Shown here: in pieces, positions 25,501 to 51,006 of the stretch
Numbering within the stretch: the first letter of the stretch is position 1
Layout of the letters: each line of letters starts with the position of its first letter
NCBI GenBank assembly: GCA_916610825.1
Contig: OU744449.1
Span: 9,382,243-9,446,242, forward strand
Source: Haliclystus octoradiatus
Taxonomy: Eukaryota > Cnidaria > Staurozoa > Stauromedusae > Haliclystidae
Length of the DNA: 64,000 bases
Direction: 5' to 3'
The notes under the pieces: generated by a model
The model's database searches: none
What the model saw: the letters and a program-made list of their open reading frames with translations, nothing else
Told to the model about the DNA's origin: nothing
Position numbers and translations under genes: made by a program

Positions 25501-25690
25501 CCAAACTGGAGATGTTGTCCTCCTTAAAGAGAAAAACGTACCTCGCAATCAATGGCCAATCGCTTCAGTGACATCCACCTATGACAGTCAAGACGGAAAA
25601 GTCAGAAAAGCAGATTTAGATGTCATCATCGAAGGCTCAAGAAGACATTACCATCGTCCAACATCAGAGTTAATCTATCTTTGTAGATAA
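22505..25690 (+). pseudogene. BEL Pol: RT, RNase H, integrase (copy 2)
   Basis: Frame 2. RT with YVDD, RNase H, then TAA at 24020-24022, integrase zinc-binding region ending in TGA 24689-24691, integrase core with DDE residues, and a third stop TGA at 25385-25387 that is CGA in copy 1. The same frame then continues (25388-25690) through the integrase C-terminal domain (DUF5641-type, with DIQTGDVVLLKE and HYHRPTSELIYL) to TAA. One more coding difference from copy 1 is Phe versus Ile at T23786/A5447. The Pol enzymes would copy RNA to DNA and integrate it; as written the polyprotein cannot be made without suppression of several lesions. Confidence 0.88.
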
Positions 25691-25748
25691 GTATTAACAA
25701 CCTTAAAAAAAAAATAGATTGCAAATTACTTGAATGGAAACGTAATTT

Positions 25749-25758
25749 GAGAGGGGAG
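25749..25758 (+). promoter_or_regulatory. Polypurine tract before the 3' LTR
   Basis: The purine run GAGAGGGGAG directly abuts the 3' LTR start at 25759, the expected place for plus-strand DNA priming. Confidence 0.75.
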
Positions 25759-26094
25759 TGTTGCGCTCCGCATTTTCAGCCTCTCTTTAATCTAGCCTCT
25801 TTTGTATATATTTAATCAACCAATATTTAGCTCATAACTTTAGTAAACGTCAGAACTCTCGTCGAGAATACACCAAATAGTAGCGAAAGACAAATTGTAA
25901 GTTAACACATTATCATATTAATTTCACATTCTTGTACTCATTTAATAACTTAGATTAATAGATTGTCATTTATCATTTACAGTTTCACCTTTATCAAGAT
26001 ATTGTTTTTGAACAAACAGTGTTTAGTTTCTTGGTACATGGTTGACACACATGCGCGTCAGGCCGTCGTTTGAATACACATAGGCGGCGCATGA
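25759..26094 (+). repeat. 3' LTR of BEL copy 2
   Basis: 336 bp, identical by eye to the 5' LTR, followed by the target duplicate TATGGT at 26095-26100. Confidence 0.95.
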
Positions 26095-26339
26095 TATGGT
26101 TGAAACGTATTAGTAGTCAAGTTGAATGTTATATCTAAGAAATCTATTACCTTTAAGTTGTTTTTTGTCGTGTTGTTGAGGCCAATATCTTTAAATGTTT
26201 TTATTAATTTCCTTCTTAATCGTTTTGCCTGGGGGCCTGATTTATTTTTTAGGACAGCAATTCCATCATCTCTGTACAGTACGATGCTTTCGTTTCCAAA
26301 AATTTTACTTAGTTTGTTAATAATAAATAAACCAACCAA
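26095..26339 (-). pseudogene. RT fragment of the PLE split by BEL copy 2
   Basis: Minus-strand frame with the RT catalytic box in LYRDDGIAVLKN followed by FLDITFNL and TFQPY. Across the BEL insertion, joined at the target duplication, the frame continues into the linker leading to the GIY-YIG part at 18460-19389. The 5' side is lost at an (ATT)n tract at 26340, so the RT N-terminal motifs are missing. Confidence 0.82.
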
Positions 26340-26354
26340 TTATTATTATTATTA

Positions 26355-26398
<44 letters not shown>

Positions 26399-26413
26399 GT
26401 TATTATTATTATT

Positions 26414-26490
<77 letters not shown>
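26340..26490. repeat. (ATT)n microsatellite, interrupted
   Basis: About 150 bp of ATT units with a few interruptions, abutting the truncated PLE fragment. Frames through it are artefacts. Confidence 0.95.
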
Positions 26491-26493
<3 letters not shown>

Positions 26494-27082
26494 ATTATTG
26501 TGGTAGACATAAAAGCTGTCTACCCTTTCCTTTCACGCACCAGTCGTCAAACAGTCAAACGCAAATGACAACAACTTAATAGAACACACATCAGTTTAAT
26601 ATGTTGCCAAATTGGTTTTACTATAACAAATGATAATCAATACAAATAGTACAAATCTATTTAATATTAAATATGAAATATAATATTCTTCAATCGACTT
26701 CTCTCTTCAAATTCTCAAACACAACAACAACTGATCGCATAATTTACAAGAAAAGATTACAAATTCTATTACAAGGTGTGCCTAAATTCTACCAATAAAA
26801 TAAGTCCGAAGCCATGAATCATCTATATTTATCTATATTCACGTAAAACCATTATTTAACGCGGAACTTTAATACAATACTATACTATGAATCATGGCAT
26901 GTCAATCGAAAAGAAAACTAACACTAAATTTGTACTACGTAATTATATTAAATCAATTGAAATTCGAGTTAAACGAAATACAGTTTAGAAATATAAGTAA
27001 AAATAAAGCTAACTTAAAATATCAAAGTACAAACGAAATTATAATAATATAAAATATAAGTGAGAAATGTTGACGTTAACAT
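26491..27082. other. AT-rich intergenic DNA
   Basis: 3' side of the minus-strand gene at 27083-28492. Very AT-rich, with no recognisable gene. Confidence 0.5.
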
Positions 27083-28492
27083 TTATAATGATGGAAATAA
27101 ACACAATCTATATATTGAAGATTTATCATTATTATGTTCAGATAGAAATAAGTCGATAATCCAATTTTGAAAATTTCCACCCCCAATGGTAAATAATGAT
27201 TCTCCCATACTTAAAATATGCATTTCTATTATAGCTATTTCACCCCTATCTGTGATATCATATAATTTAGGATTAAATAGTTCAACATGATTAATTGATT
27301 TTAATAAATTGTCAAATAGCTTATTTCGATTTGATTTTTCTACAATATTTTTAAATGTTCCTGAACCATTATCTTTAAGGTCATTTGCAATATATACCAC
27401 TGTAAATGTTAGATTTGACTGCAGATGTGAGAGGTGTTCATGTAATTGCTCTATACAAATAATACATCCCTTCGTTCCAAATTTCTTAAAGTGATGTTCT
27501 AATCTAATGTGAACACTCACAAAAGGTTTTTTGATGTAACTTTTGACATATTGTGTTGCAATATCTATCAAATGTTGATTATGTTTTAAATCAGATGGTT
27601 TTAATTCTCCCATCATTTTATTACTTTTAAAATGAGTCCTTCCTTTACCTATTCCACGCCATTGTGTTATTCCAACACATTTTGCGTTTTTTAATATTCT
27701 ATCTTCAAATATTTGAGGATCGATGATCTTCTCGGGGTCTACACAAATATATCTTTGGATTTCGCAAGTTAAACTGAGTTTGACAATTTGTTCATTTTGA
27801 GCAAGAAATGAACAATTAAACCATCCCCCATTGGATGCAACTTTATCTTTAAAACCATCCGTTTCAGAATTAAATCTGTACTGTTGCCATGCGGATGACG
27901 ACTGTTTTGCATAAGGTGAAAAATTGTATAAAAAATGAATCAAGATGTCCAACTTTGAATCACATTCATTTAAGAATATATTAAGTCTCTCCAAAGGGGC
28001 ATATCCATGCTCTTTAAGGGTACTGTTAACGCTATGAATGTTAAAATACCTATCAAAACTCTCTTTGGCCCTTGAATTTACTCTTTTTGGTAGACCTCTC
28101 ATTCTCGAATTTCCAACAAAAGGTGCTACTAAAGTTCTATCACCAAAATGAGCCAATGAAGCTAGCGCCAATAGGTTGCTCGTTGCGGAACCAAGCTGCT
28201 CGTAATGATGTAATACATAGAGGAATTTAAGTTGCTGGTTTGACGTCGTTTTCTTTTCTTTGGTGAACTGAAAATATTTAATTTTATCTGCTGCAAACTG
28301 GTCGTTATCCGCTTTTGGCTTCACAAAATGTTTAATTTTCCTTTCTGTGTTGTTGCCGTTGCCGTCAATCTTGAAGAACAAGAAATCACCAGACAAATTG
28401 AAGAACATGATCTGAATTAAACCCATGGAAATTGAAAATATTAATAACCAACGTAGAAACAATCCTGTAGTACAGTTTTGCCGAAACATCAT
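27083..28492 (-). CDS. Type II membrane glycosyltransferase-like protein B (O-fucosyltransferase-like)
   Basis: Single-exon frame of 469 aa starting at an ATG (28490-28492). Short tail, one hydrophobic anchor (about residues 14-34) and a lumenal domain. Shares with gene A the blocks EQLGSATSNLLALASLA, VSVHIRLEHH and GGGNFQNWI, but has a shorter stem. A glycosyltransferase role is inferred from topology and the H-x-R-x-E motif only. Central and C-terminal stretches are almost identical to gene A at DNA level (27561-27667 is identical to 14485-14591), while the intervening and N-terminal parts differ strongly. The 5.9-kb TIR transposon begins about 140 bp upstream of the start codon, so the promoter region is very short before foreign DNA. 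Confidence 0.75.
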   Translation of the reverse strand: MMFRQNCTTGLFLRWLLIFSISMGLIQIMFFNLSGDFLFFKIDGNGNNTERKIKHFVKPKADNDQFAADKIKYFQFTKEKKTTSNQQLKFLYVLHHYEQLGSATSNLLALASLAHFGDRTLVAPFVGNSRMRGLPKRVNSRAKESFDRYFNIHSVNSTLKEHGYAPLERLNIFLNECDSKLDILIHFLYNFSPYAKQSSSAWQQYRFNSETDGFKDKVASNGGWFNCSFLAQNEQIVKLSLTCEIQRYICVDPEKIIDPQIFEDRILKNAKCVGITQWRGIGKGRTHFKSNKMMGELKPSDLKHNQHLIDIATQYVKSYIKKPFVSVHIRLEHHFKKFGTKGCIICIEQLHEHLSHLQSNLTFTVVYIANDLKDNGSGTFKNIVEKSNRNKLFDNLLKSINHVELFNPKLYDITDRGEIAIIEMHILSMGESLFTIGGGNFQNWIIDLFLSEHNNDKSSIYRLCLFPSL

Positions 28493-28633
28493 TGCGTTCC
28501 AAAAGTACTCTAAACAATTACGTAGACCTGTGCCACATGCCCCTGTACTTCACTTGACCTGCGGCTGCTGCGTATAGGGGACATGTAAAAAATACGATGG
28601 CCGAGGCAGGCCACTTTTAAAACGCTGTCATTT
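28493..28633. other. Short 5' flank of gene B with transposon target site
   Basis: Relatively GC-rich 140-bp gap between gene B and the transposon. GTCATTT at 28627-28633 is the left target duplicate. Confidence 0.6.
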
Positions 28634-28693
28634 AGGTAAACGGAAAATTCAACTCGCGTCAGCTCTATTTAGTATCCAGTCTACTTTTTCAAT
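28634..28693 (+). repeat. Left 60-bp TIR
   Basis: Reverse complement of 34484-34543 with no mismatch. Confidence 0.95.
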
Positions 28694-28905
28694 AGTACGA
28701 GCGCGGTTACGTTTCCACGTAATGTTGCTTTTGCGTCTATCGTCAACTTAATCGCATTCAGTAATGGCGTTTGTCTCGTAGTTTAGTAACTGCAAGCGTG
28801 CTGCAACATATAAGCTTTCACGATTGCCTTGACTTCATTGCTCATCAAAATTATAAGGGGAATATGTAGGATAACATATTTTGCGAGGCAAGCGCAATAA
28901 TGTAT

Positions 28906-29617
28906 GCATCCAGAGCGATGATGTTAGCTGTTATGTTGATATGTTTTTATGAAGCTGATACAAGTTGAATTGAGGCTGACACGAGTTGATAGTATAGAAA
29001 TATAAAAAAGAACAGAAGTAGTTTGTTGTTTATGCTTACGATATACCAAGAAAACCCATCAAAGTCTTACAGCATCATTTTATATCAGTTTGGATCATTT
29101 ATGCCCTATAAGAAAGCATCCAGAGCGATGAAATTGGCTGTTATTTTGATATGTTTTTATGAAGCTGATACAAGTTGAATTGAGGCTGACACGAGTTGAT
29201 AGTATAGAAATATAAAAAAGAACAGAAGTAGTTTGTTGTTTATGCTTACGATATACCAAGAAAACCCATCAAAGTCTTACAGCATCATTTTATATCAGTT
29301 TGGATCATTTATGCCCTATAAGAAAGCATCCAGAACGATGAAATTGGCTGCTATTTTGATATGTTTTTATGAAGCTGATACAAGTTGAATTGATGCTGAC
29401 ACGAGTTGATAGTATAGAAATATAAAAAAGAACCGAAGTAGTTTGTTGTTTATGCTTACGATATACCAAGAAAACCCATCAAAGTCTTACAGCATCATTT
29501 TATATCAGTTTGGATCATTTATGCCCTATAAGAAAGCATCCAGAGCGATGAAATTGGCTGTTATTTTGATATGTTTTTATGAAGCTGATACAAGTTGTTA
29601 AGGCTGACACGAGTTGT
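28906..29617. repeat. 210-bp tandem repeat, about 3.4 copies
   Basis: Units start with GCATCCAGA at 28906, 29116, 29326 and 29536, a period of exactly 210 bp. Each unit contains GCTGACACGAGTTG (28975, 29185, 29395, 29603), a near match to the TIR interior, preceded by a related CTGATACAAGTTG. Confidence 0.95.
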
Positions 29618-30580
29618 GAGTCATTTTGAATAAACATGCCGAAGAATTGCAAAACAAAAATCCCCAAAAAAATTCGCGAAAAGTTTAGATGATGTTCCTT
29701 TACTGTTCAGTAATAATCAGTCAGATCAAAGAGATCAATCCTTTTATTGTTCGTTTTAACATGGATCACGGATTTTGATTAATAATTTGAAATGGATCAA
29801 TCCAGTAATAGCATCAGTTGAAAAATTGGAAGAAGATGAAGTCAGTACTCTGGAACTGGAACGTAATCCCATCATAATAGAATCTGGTCAAATAGAACAA
29901 ACCACGTATTAAACCTCAAGCAGCATGGGAATCTCTGTCTTCAAGACAAGATACCAAGTCAAGCGGGACAGCGATAGACCTAGATGCAGCTGAAAACTTT
30001 ATCAGGCATTTCAGCTTGGCAACAACAACAACTTTTGTAGTGTGGAATACTGCTAGAAGGGTTTTGGAAAAACAGGTATGACAATTAAACAACTGTAAAA
30101 ATGCAAACAACACAACTACTTTGGGAATGTCTTGTTACTTGTGAGAAATCATCTCAATTAAGGAATTTCTTACATCTCAGAACTATCTGATGTGAAAATT
30201 CATATTATGTAGAACAATGACGTACCGTATATAGCTTTGAATCGGAAGGTGTATGTCTGCCAGCATGGGAAATCACAGCCCAAACCAAAAGTTTGCAAAG
30301 TAAGCAGTCAGTCATACACAGATCCATCTCTGCAGCATACAAATTAAATATGAAATACAGTAGTAAGAAGACTACTTGCAAGGGATGAATCTCAAAAAGT
30401 TTTTGTATTTTCCCAATTTTGCCACCTCTGTACATCAACCACCTGTCTATTGCAGCCATGACAATGCTGTACCCATGTACCATGTGACTTGATGTACTCA
30501 TTGAATTATCCTTTAAAAGTGTGTTGTCTAAACAGGAAATGTCAAGAACCCTTCATAAGATTTATTCTAATAACATACTT

Positions 30581-31958
30581 GTAATGGTAATTCCTGCTAC
30601 CATGGAATCCATAAACAGCTAGTTAATCAATATATTGAGCTAAAGGAACACTTTCGTCATTCTTTTAAAAGTGGAAATAATGGAATGGCCTCTCTATTAA
30701 CGGGACTTGGGGAATTTTTTATGAGAACAGCCCTTGAAAAAATCCTGAAACGGGCAAACGGCCCCTGAAAAAATTGGGAAACAAAACAACAACACAATCT
30801 AAAAATGATGTCAATTTTCTGAAGGGCAACAAAGAATTGTAACTTTGAAAACTATGACCTCCAAACATTTATAACTGTACCATAGAATTTCATTTCAAAT
30901 ATTATATCTAGCTATTATTTCAAATACAAGTGAATATGAACAAAAAATATATATTAGTCGAATGATAATTTGTAGCAAGTGATGCATTTGAAATACTGTT
31001 TGGTGATACTGATGATTTCCCGACAGCTTGTGGCGTACTACAGGGTGACACATTGTCCCCTTTTTTATTTACACTATTTATTGATTATGTTTTTCGTATT
31101 TCATGTCCTGACTCTTCCGGTTTTACCCTTGATCGTCGTAGGTCTTCACGTCGTCAAGAGCGCAGCGTATCGGACCTCTCATTCGTTGACGATATTGCTA
31201 TCTTAACAAATAGCATATCTGATGCACAACAGCTTCTTGATGAAGTTGAACGGGTTGGTAAAACGGTAGGCTTGACAATTAACACGACTAAGACGAAATT
31301 TATTGCTTTAGGCATAAAACAGGCACACCTTGCAACATCTAATGGTGACATAGAACGTGTAGATTCGTTCAAGTACCTAGGTTCTGTACTTCCATCTTCT
31401 TCAGATGATTTAACACAACGTAGAGGCCAGGCTTGGGCAGCCATTAGAGGTCTGAATAAATTCTGGGCGTCCGATGTCAACACTGACGTTAAGTTAAGAC
31501 TGTTCAGACACACGATAGAACCTGTTCTATTATATGCATCTGAAACGTGGGTTCTATCAACCTCACTATTGACCCGACTTGACTCTACTTATGACGCCAT
31601 GCTTCGGCATGCTTTAGGAGTACATTGGCCCAACTTACTGTCTACTGCTAAACTTAGAAAACTTTCCCCTTCTGCCTCTGCTATTGCTCACCAACGTCAG
31701 ATGTCTTTTTTAGGTCACATCGAAAGATCAAAGACGTATGCCCCTCAACCGCTGCATGACATCCTTCATTGGCAACCAAAGGAGATGCTTCGACGGGGCT
31801 ATGGTAGAGTAGTATCTTTTCATAATGTTTTGTATCGTGAATTGTGTTATTTAAAAGTTTCTTTGTCAGCCATGTCTGACCGTGTTTTGTGGCGTTCTTT
31901 GTGTAGCAAATATGTAAGGCGTAAGAGGGACGGCACATTCCTATAATGTGACTGTCTA

Positions 31959-31993
<35 letters not shown>

Positions 31994-32290
31994 TGCATTT
32001 GAAACATGACACACTCCATTTAATAATGATCAAATATAAGCAGCAAATATTATATAGTAAATAATCTTATAATCAATAGTTGTATATCATAAACTTAGAA
32101 CAGACCCAACTAATGACACACATAATAATCTAGAATACACCATAGCGACATCTGGAGGCTACGCAGTTGACTTCTCCTGAAATTCGAAAATTTGCAACAT
32201 TAATCTATCCACACTAACCAAGAATAATTTACATAAAAAATTGTCCCAACAAGGATGTCGAGAGTGGATAAATCGAATAAGTAGAAACAA
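30581..32290 (+). repeat. Dispersed repeat, copy B, split by a LINE
   Basis: Homologous to 12737-13470. The two halves, 30581-30993 and 31993-32290, are contiguous in copy A, giving an independent pre-insertion allele for the LINE at 30994-31992. Confidence 0.8.
30994..31992 (+). mobile_element. 5'-truncated LINE fragment with (TAC)n tail
   Basis: A non-LTR retrotransposon 3' end of 999 bp with a perfect 12-bp target duplication ATGCATTTGAAA (30982-30993 and 31993-32004). The open frame (about 30996-31946) starts inside the RT at GVLQGDTLSPFLFTLFID and shows the FVDD catalytic box (LSFVDDIAIL), a KYLG block, YASETWVLS and a C-terminal region. The 3' tail is a trinucleotide (CTA)n array, not poly(A), which recalls RTE-like clades; clade is inference. 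The frame is uninterrupted, suggesting recent arrival, but the element is too short to be active. Confidence 0.9.
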
Positions 32291-34483
32291 CAGATAGCCT
32301 CCAGGGGTCATTTGAAAATGTACTGCTGCTTACAGGGAGGGCCAAATTTTGCCAGAAAGCTTGAATATAACACTATGTTAACAATGAAACAATCAATTGT
32401 CATTTGCAGATGTGAAGACCTGAATCTGAAGCTTTCCAGCGAGGTGTAAATTTGCTCAACTGCATTACAGGTATCAGAAATCCATTCAACATGAGTCGCA
32501 TACATGTATTATCGATGCGTGAAAGGAAGGTACTACATTATCAAGTTGAATTTGTAATAATCTCTCACAGGAGTAACTATTTGGTCTGTTTATGTTTCTT
32601 GTGGCATGTGCGACGTGTGATGTGTAGAATGTACAGATCATCAACTTAGTTATGTCTTTTTTGATAGCTAATTGAAATGGATGATGGTCGCCTCAATGAC
32701 AACATTTTTAATGCATGCTAAAAGATGCTGCAAGATTGATACCAATCTGATAATGGCTTCCAAGACTTACTTTTGCAAAGAAAAATCCTTTAAACCAAAA
32801 AAAATGGGCAACAGCAACAACTGGCATGGAAGGAAAGTCAATAATAAAACTTAACGATACATTTCATGAAAAAATCCAGCGCTCTCTCTATAAATTCCGT
32901 CAGAACTTTTGAAAGAACTTGAAGTATGATTACAACCAAAATATGATGTTGTTCAATATCTAATGAAAAGTCTGATCTCATGTAGCGGGAAACAATAGGT
33001 TGCAGGAGTCAAGTTTAAACGTTTTGAGGGTGTATTTAAAAGCATAAATGATGAATTAGGCCTACTTCTTCTTGCATTTAGTTTTATGTGAAATATCATA
33101 GCCTTCCGGTAATTGCTCTTATAAATAAGAAATGTGAATTTTCTGCTGGGGTTTGGCTTATGAATCATAAAAAATATCAATTTTTATCCGCTTTTGGATG
33201 TAAATAGTGTAGGATGTAAATTCAATGTGAAATAACAAGCGGTCATCAATAAACCAGATTGCAGAGAAGGGTGATTGCACCCCTGAGAAGAAAGAGTGTT
33301 CCCTGGAAATGTTTTGGGGCAACAGAATACTAACGTTTCATTAATAATTTGCAGACGATTGCTGGTGAGATTTCGTTATTGGAGATTTCGGAAATTACAT
33401 CACAAGCGTATAATTGCGGGTACAAGGTGGAGGGGTACCAATCATCACAGTAGGCCTACAGATGTATCTTTAAATCGTCCCTGAAAAGGTTTGGCACTGG
33501 AGGCACACTAAGAGTAACAAAAGCTCTACAATCTATCTCAATCAATTTTAATCAGCAATTTTAAAGAATCTGTTGCCTTGCTTGCTCAAACCACAACAAC
33601 AAAAGCAGAGACTAGTGAGAAGAGGGGGAATCTTTGCAAGTAGCCTGGCGTACATGAAAGGTAGGTGGGTTATTTGAAAGTGTACTGCTGAATACAGGGA
33701 GGGTCCAGTCTGACTCTGACTCTCTGAGTACTTCATGGATGGCCCTTAAACGTGTGATACTGTGTTATATTAAATTGGTTTTACTATTATATTTACGTAG
33801 TTTCCGAGAGTAATGACTTTTTAAGAAGCAAAATTGATCTTAAGCTCAAATGTCTCTGCTCTTTGGAAAAATAATTAATTCAAACTTGAAGGCTCTGGAT
33901 AAATGATGATGTATCATGTTGTTACGATGATGTTTTCTTAACAAAGCTTGTGAATTTCGCCTAACCCTTAGAAAATTATAATAGGCCTATGCTTGTTGTG
34001 TGAAGTGATGTGTGCGACCATAAAATCGCACAAACATCTTCGCAATATTACCCACATACAAATTAACTAACTAACTGACTCAAAGGTATTGCTTATTTTG
34101 CTATTGAGGCAAAATGGGGAATAAGAATATGAAGAAATCAACGCCAATAACGAAGAAAAGAATCTCAACTCGCGCTAGGCTCACATGTCAACTCGTGTCA
34201 GTTCGAATTCAGACAAACTCACTTGAATATTTTCACTTATCCATCTCATCTCAGTTAAATATATCTTCTTCATAAATATAAATACTTTGTTGCATATAAA
34301 GCTGTACTGATTCCATCATTTCAAACAATTTTACATTGTGTTTCCAACAATTTCACTCTTACAAAATCTGGAAACTGCAAAGTTTAAACCGCCATCTCCA
34401 TCATTAAAAGCTCAATATGAAGTTATGAACGTCAACTAAAACGCCAAGTAGCTTTACGCAGAAAACGCAGCCGCGTCGATGGC

Positions 34484-34543
34484 ATTGAAAAAGTAGACTG
34501 GATACTAAATAGAGCTGACGCGAGTTGAATTTTCCGTTTACCT
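34484..34543 (-). repeat. Right 60-bp TIR
   Basis: Perfect inverted copy of 28634-28693, followed by GTCATTT at 34544-34550. Confidence 0.95.
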
Positions 34544-34550
34544 GTCATTT

Positions 34551-35898
34551 ATTAGTTTATTACATCAAAATAGTCAGACACCATCGTCCCCGCCGAACCA
34601 CGTGATATATGGATATGTGATTGGCTAATTTCAATAGAGCGGATGTCTGGCTGGAGGCTTTACATACAAACTTCAAACCCCAAACTTCTAACTTCAAACT
34701 TCTAACTTCAAACTTCCGACTTTCAAACTTCTGACTTAAATATTCAAGTTTTTATGGTCTTTATGTGGTCGAGTCGAAAGAATGATTCGAATAAATGAAA
34801 GCTTGACCATAAAAACTTGAATATTTACGTCAACATAGCAATAGTCCGAAAATTATTTACTATTTAATCCGTGTTTGTCCTTGTCACTTTATTGTTATTT
34901 TTCTAATGTGTATTTATGGATAAATTCTTGATTTTGAGAAGTAAAAAACAACAACAACTTGACCATAGATTATGGTTCGACTGTAAACGACAGTAAACAC
35001 CCGAATTCCAGGCCATGTGATCAAGGATTCAAGTTACCCAATTTGTCTAATTAAACGAAGTCAGAAGTAAAAAAATAAGGTCAAAAAGTGATGCGCTCAT
35101 TTCAGAAAAATGAAATGACCAATCACAGCCAAGCATCTGTGACGTTTCTTGGATCTATGCAGTGATTGGTTTAATTACTTAATTTATGAAATTATTTCGT
35201 GACGTGGACAACTTACAACCCCTTCAAGTGTATCAAATTCAGGTAGAAATGTACTTGGATTTTTATGGACTTTTAGTATGTGATGGTATATGATAGAGGA
35301 GATTTTCCAGGTCATTTTGAAGCAAAAATGTTTTCTGTTGCAATTTGTGGCAGGTCCAACTCTATTTTGACTGGATTGGATTCTCTCGAGTATTACCTTA
35401 ATTTGTACAGGGCATGCGGGGGAGCTGTGGGTGTTCGGGCAACCCCACGTTTGAGTACATGGGCTCCCATCAAAGGATGGATACTTACAACATTTGATTC
35501 GAGAAGCTGAATTTTTAATGAGGCCAGAATTGCCTTGTATGACCTTTTTCATTTTTGATTCTCATTAAAATGCTAAACAACCAAACCAACTACCAAGCCA
35601 TAGTTCCTTCATTCCTTTCATATCAATCATATATTGAAAAGACGTGAACTACAACATTTAACATATTTAATTTTGAAACCTTTAAATGTACCTGTCTTAG
35701 AGCTGTTTTTGAAATATTAAGGAGAGATGCCCCTATAGACCCTACTAGATTCGCCATGAAGGCCTTCTACAGCCTCTCTGCTCTTCCATAAAACAATCAC
35801 ATGGCATCTAATTATTGGTTCAAATTTAATGCAATCCTAGACTTTTCTGGCTGTGGAAGTGGTATGAGAATGCAAAAATGTTGCTGCAATCTAAAACA
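34551..35898. other. Intergenic DNA with minisatellite and perfect hairpin
   Basis: 34668-34738 is a minisatellite of degenerate AACTTCTAACTTC units. It runs into a perfect 23-bp inverted repeat (34737-34759 and 34805-34827). The rest is AT-rich with no recognised gene; it is the downstream flank of STRAD. Confidence 0.7.
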
Positions 35899-35904
35899 TT
35901 TATT
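35899..35904 (-). promoter_or_regulatory. Poly(A) signal of STRAD
   Basis: AATAAA on the minus strand about 155 nt after the STRAD stop codon. Confidence 0.55.
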
Positions 35905-36057
35905 CTCCAAATAAAAATATTTTAATGTACAAGAGAATAAATACCAACACACAATTAAACAGTAATAAACTGATAAAAGCTATTAATAGTACTTCAAAAA
36001 TGAAGTTTATAAGAAAAACTAAAATGAGTTGTACTTTGAAATATCAAACATAATTGT

Positions 36058-51006
<14,949 letters not shown>

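Larger units (their letters stand above)
19390..26094 (+). mobile_element. BEL/Pao LTR retrotransposon, copy 2, full length
   Basis: 6705 bp with two 336-bp LTRs that look identical by eye, a polypurine tract before the 3' LTR and a 6-bp target duplication TATGGT (19384-19389 and 26095-26100). Inserted within a minus-strand PLE between its RT and GIY-YIG parts. Identical LTRs indicate a recent insertion, yet the coding region carries two frame changes and three stops. Confidence 0.95.
28634..34543. mobile_element. 5.9-kb TIR DNA transposon, superfamily unknown
   Basis: 5910 bp bounded by perfect 60-bp terminal inverted repeats starting AGGTAAACGG, with a 7-bp target duplication GTCATTT (28627-28633 and 34544-34550). 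A subterminal motif CAACTCGYGTCAG lies in the TIRs, in each unit of the 210-bp array at the left, and again at 34189-34201 on the right, as expected for transposase-binding sites. I see no intact transposase. Degraded coding-like stretches exist, for example around 29908-30079, where a frame reads ENFIRHFSLATTTTFVV and is followed by a GT donor-like site. A LINE fragment is nested at 30994-31992. The 7-bp duplication does not fit the common hAT (8), mariner (2) or piggyBac (4) patterns. Confidence 0.85.

Noticed and set aside
26122..26579. Tyr- and Leu-rich plus-strand frames
   Set aside because: They cover the antisense of the PLE RT fragment and an ATT microsatellite.
28906..29617. CRISPR array
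   Set aside because: Unit length 210 bp with no short repeat-spacer alternation, in a eukaryotic transposon context.
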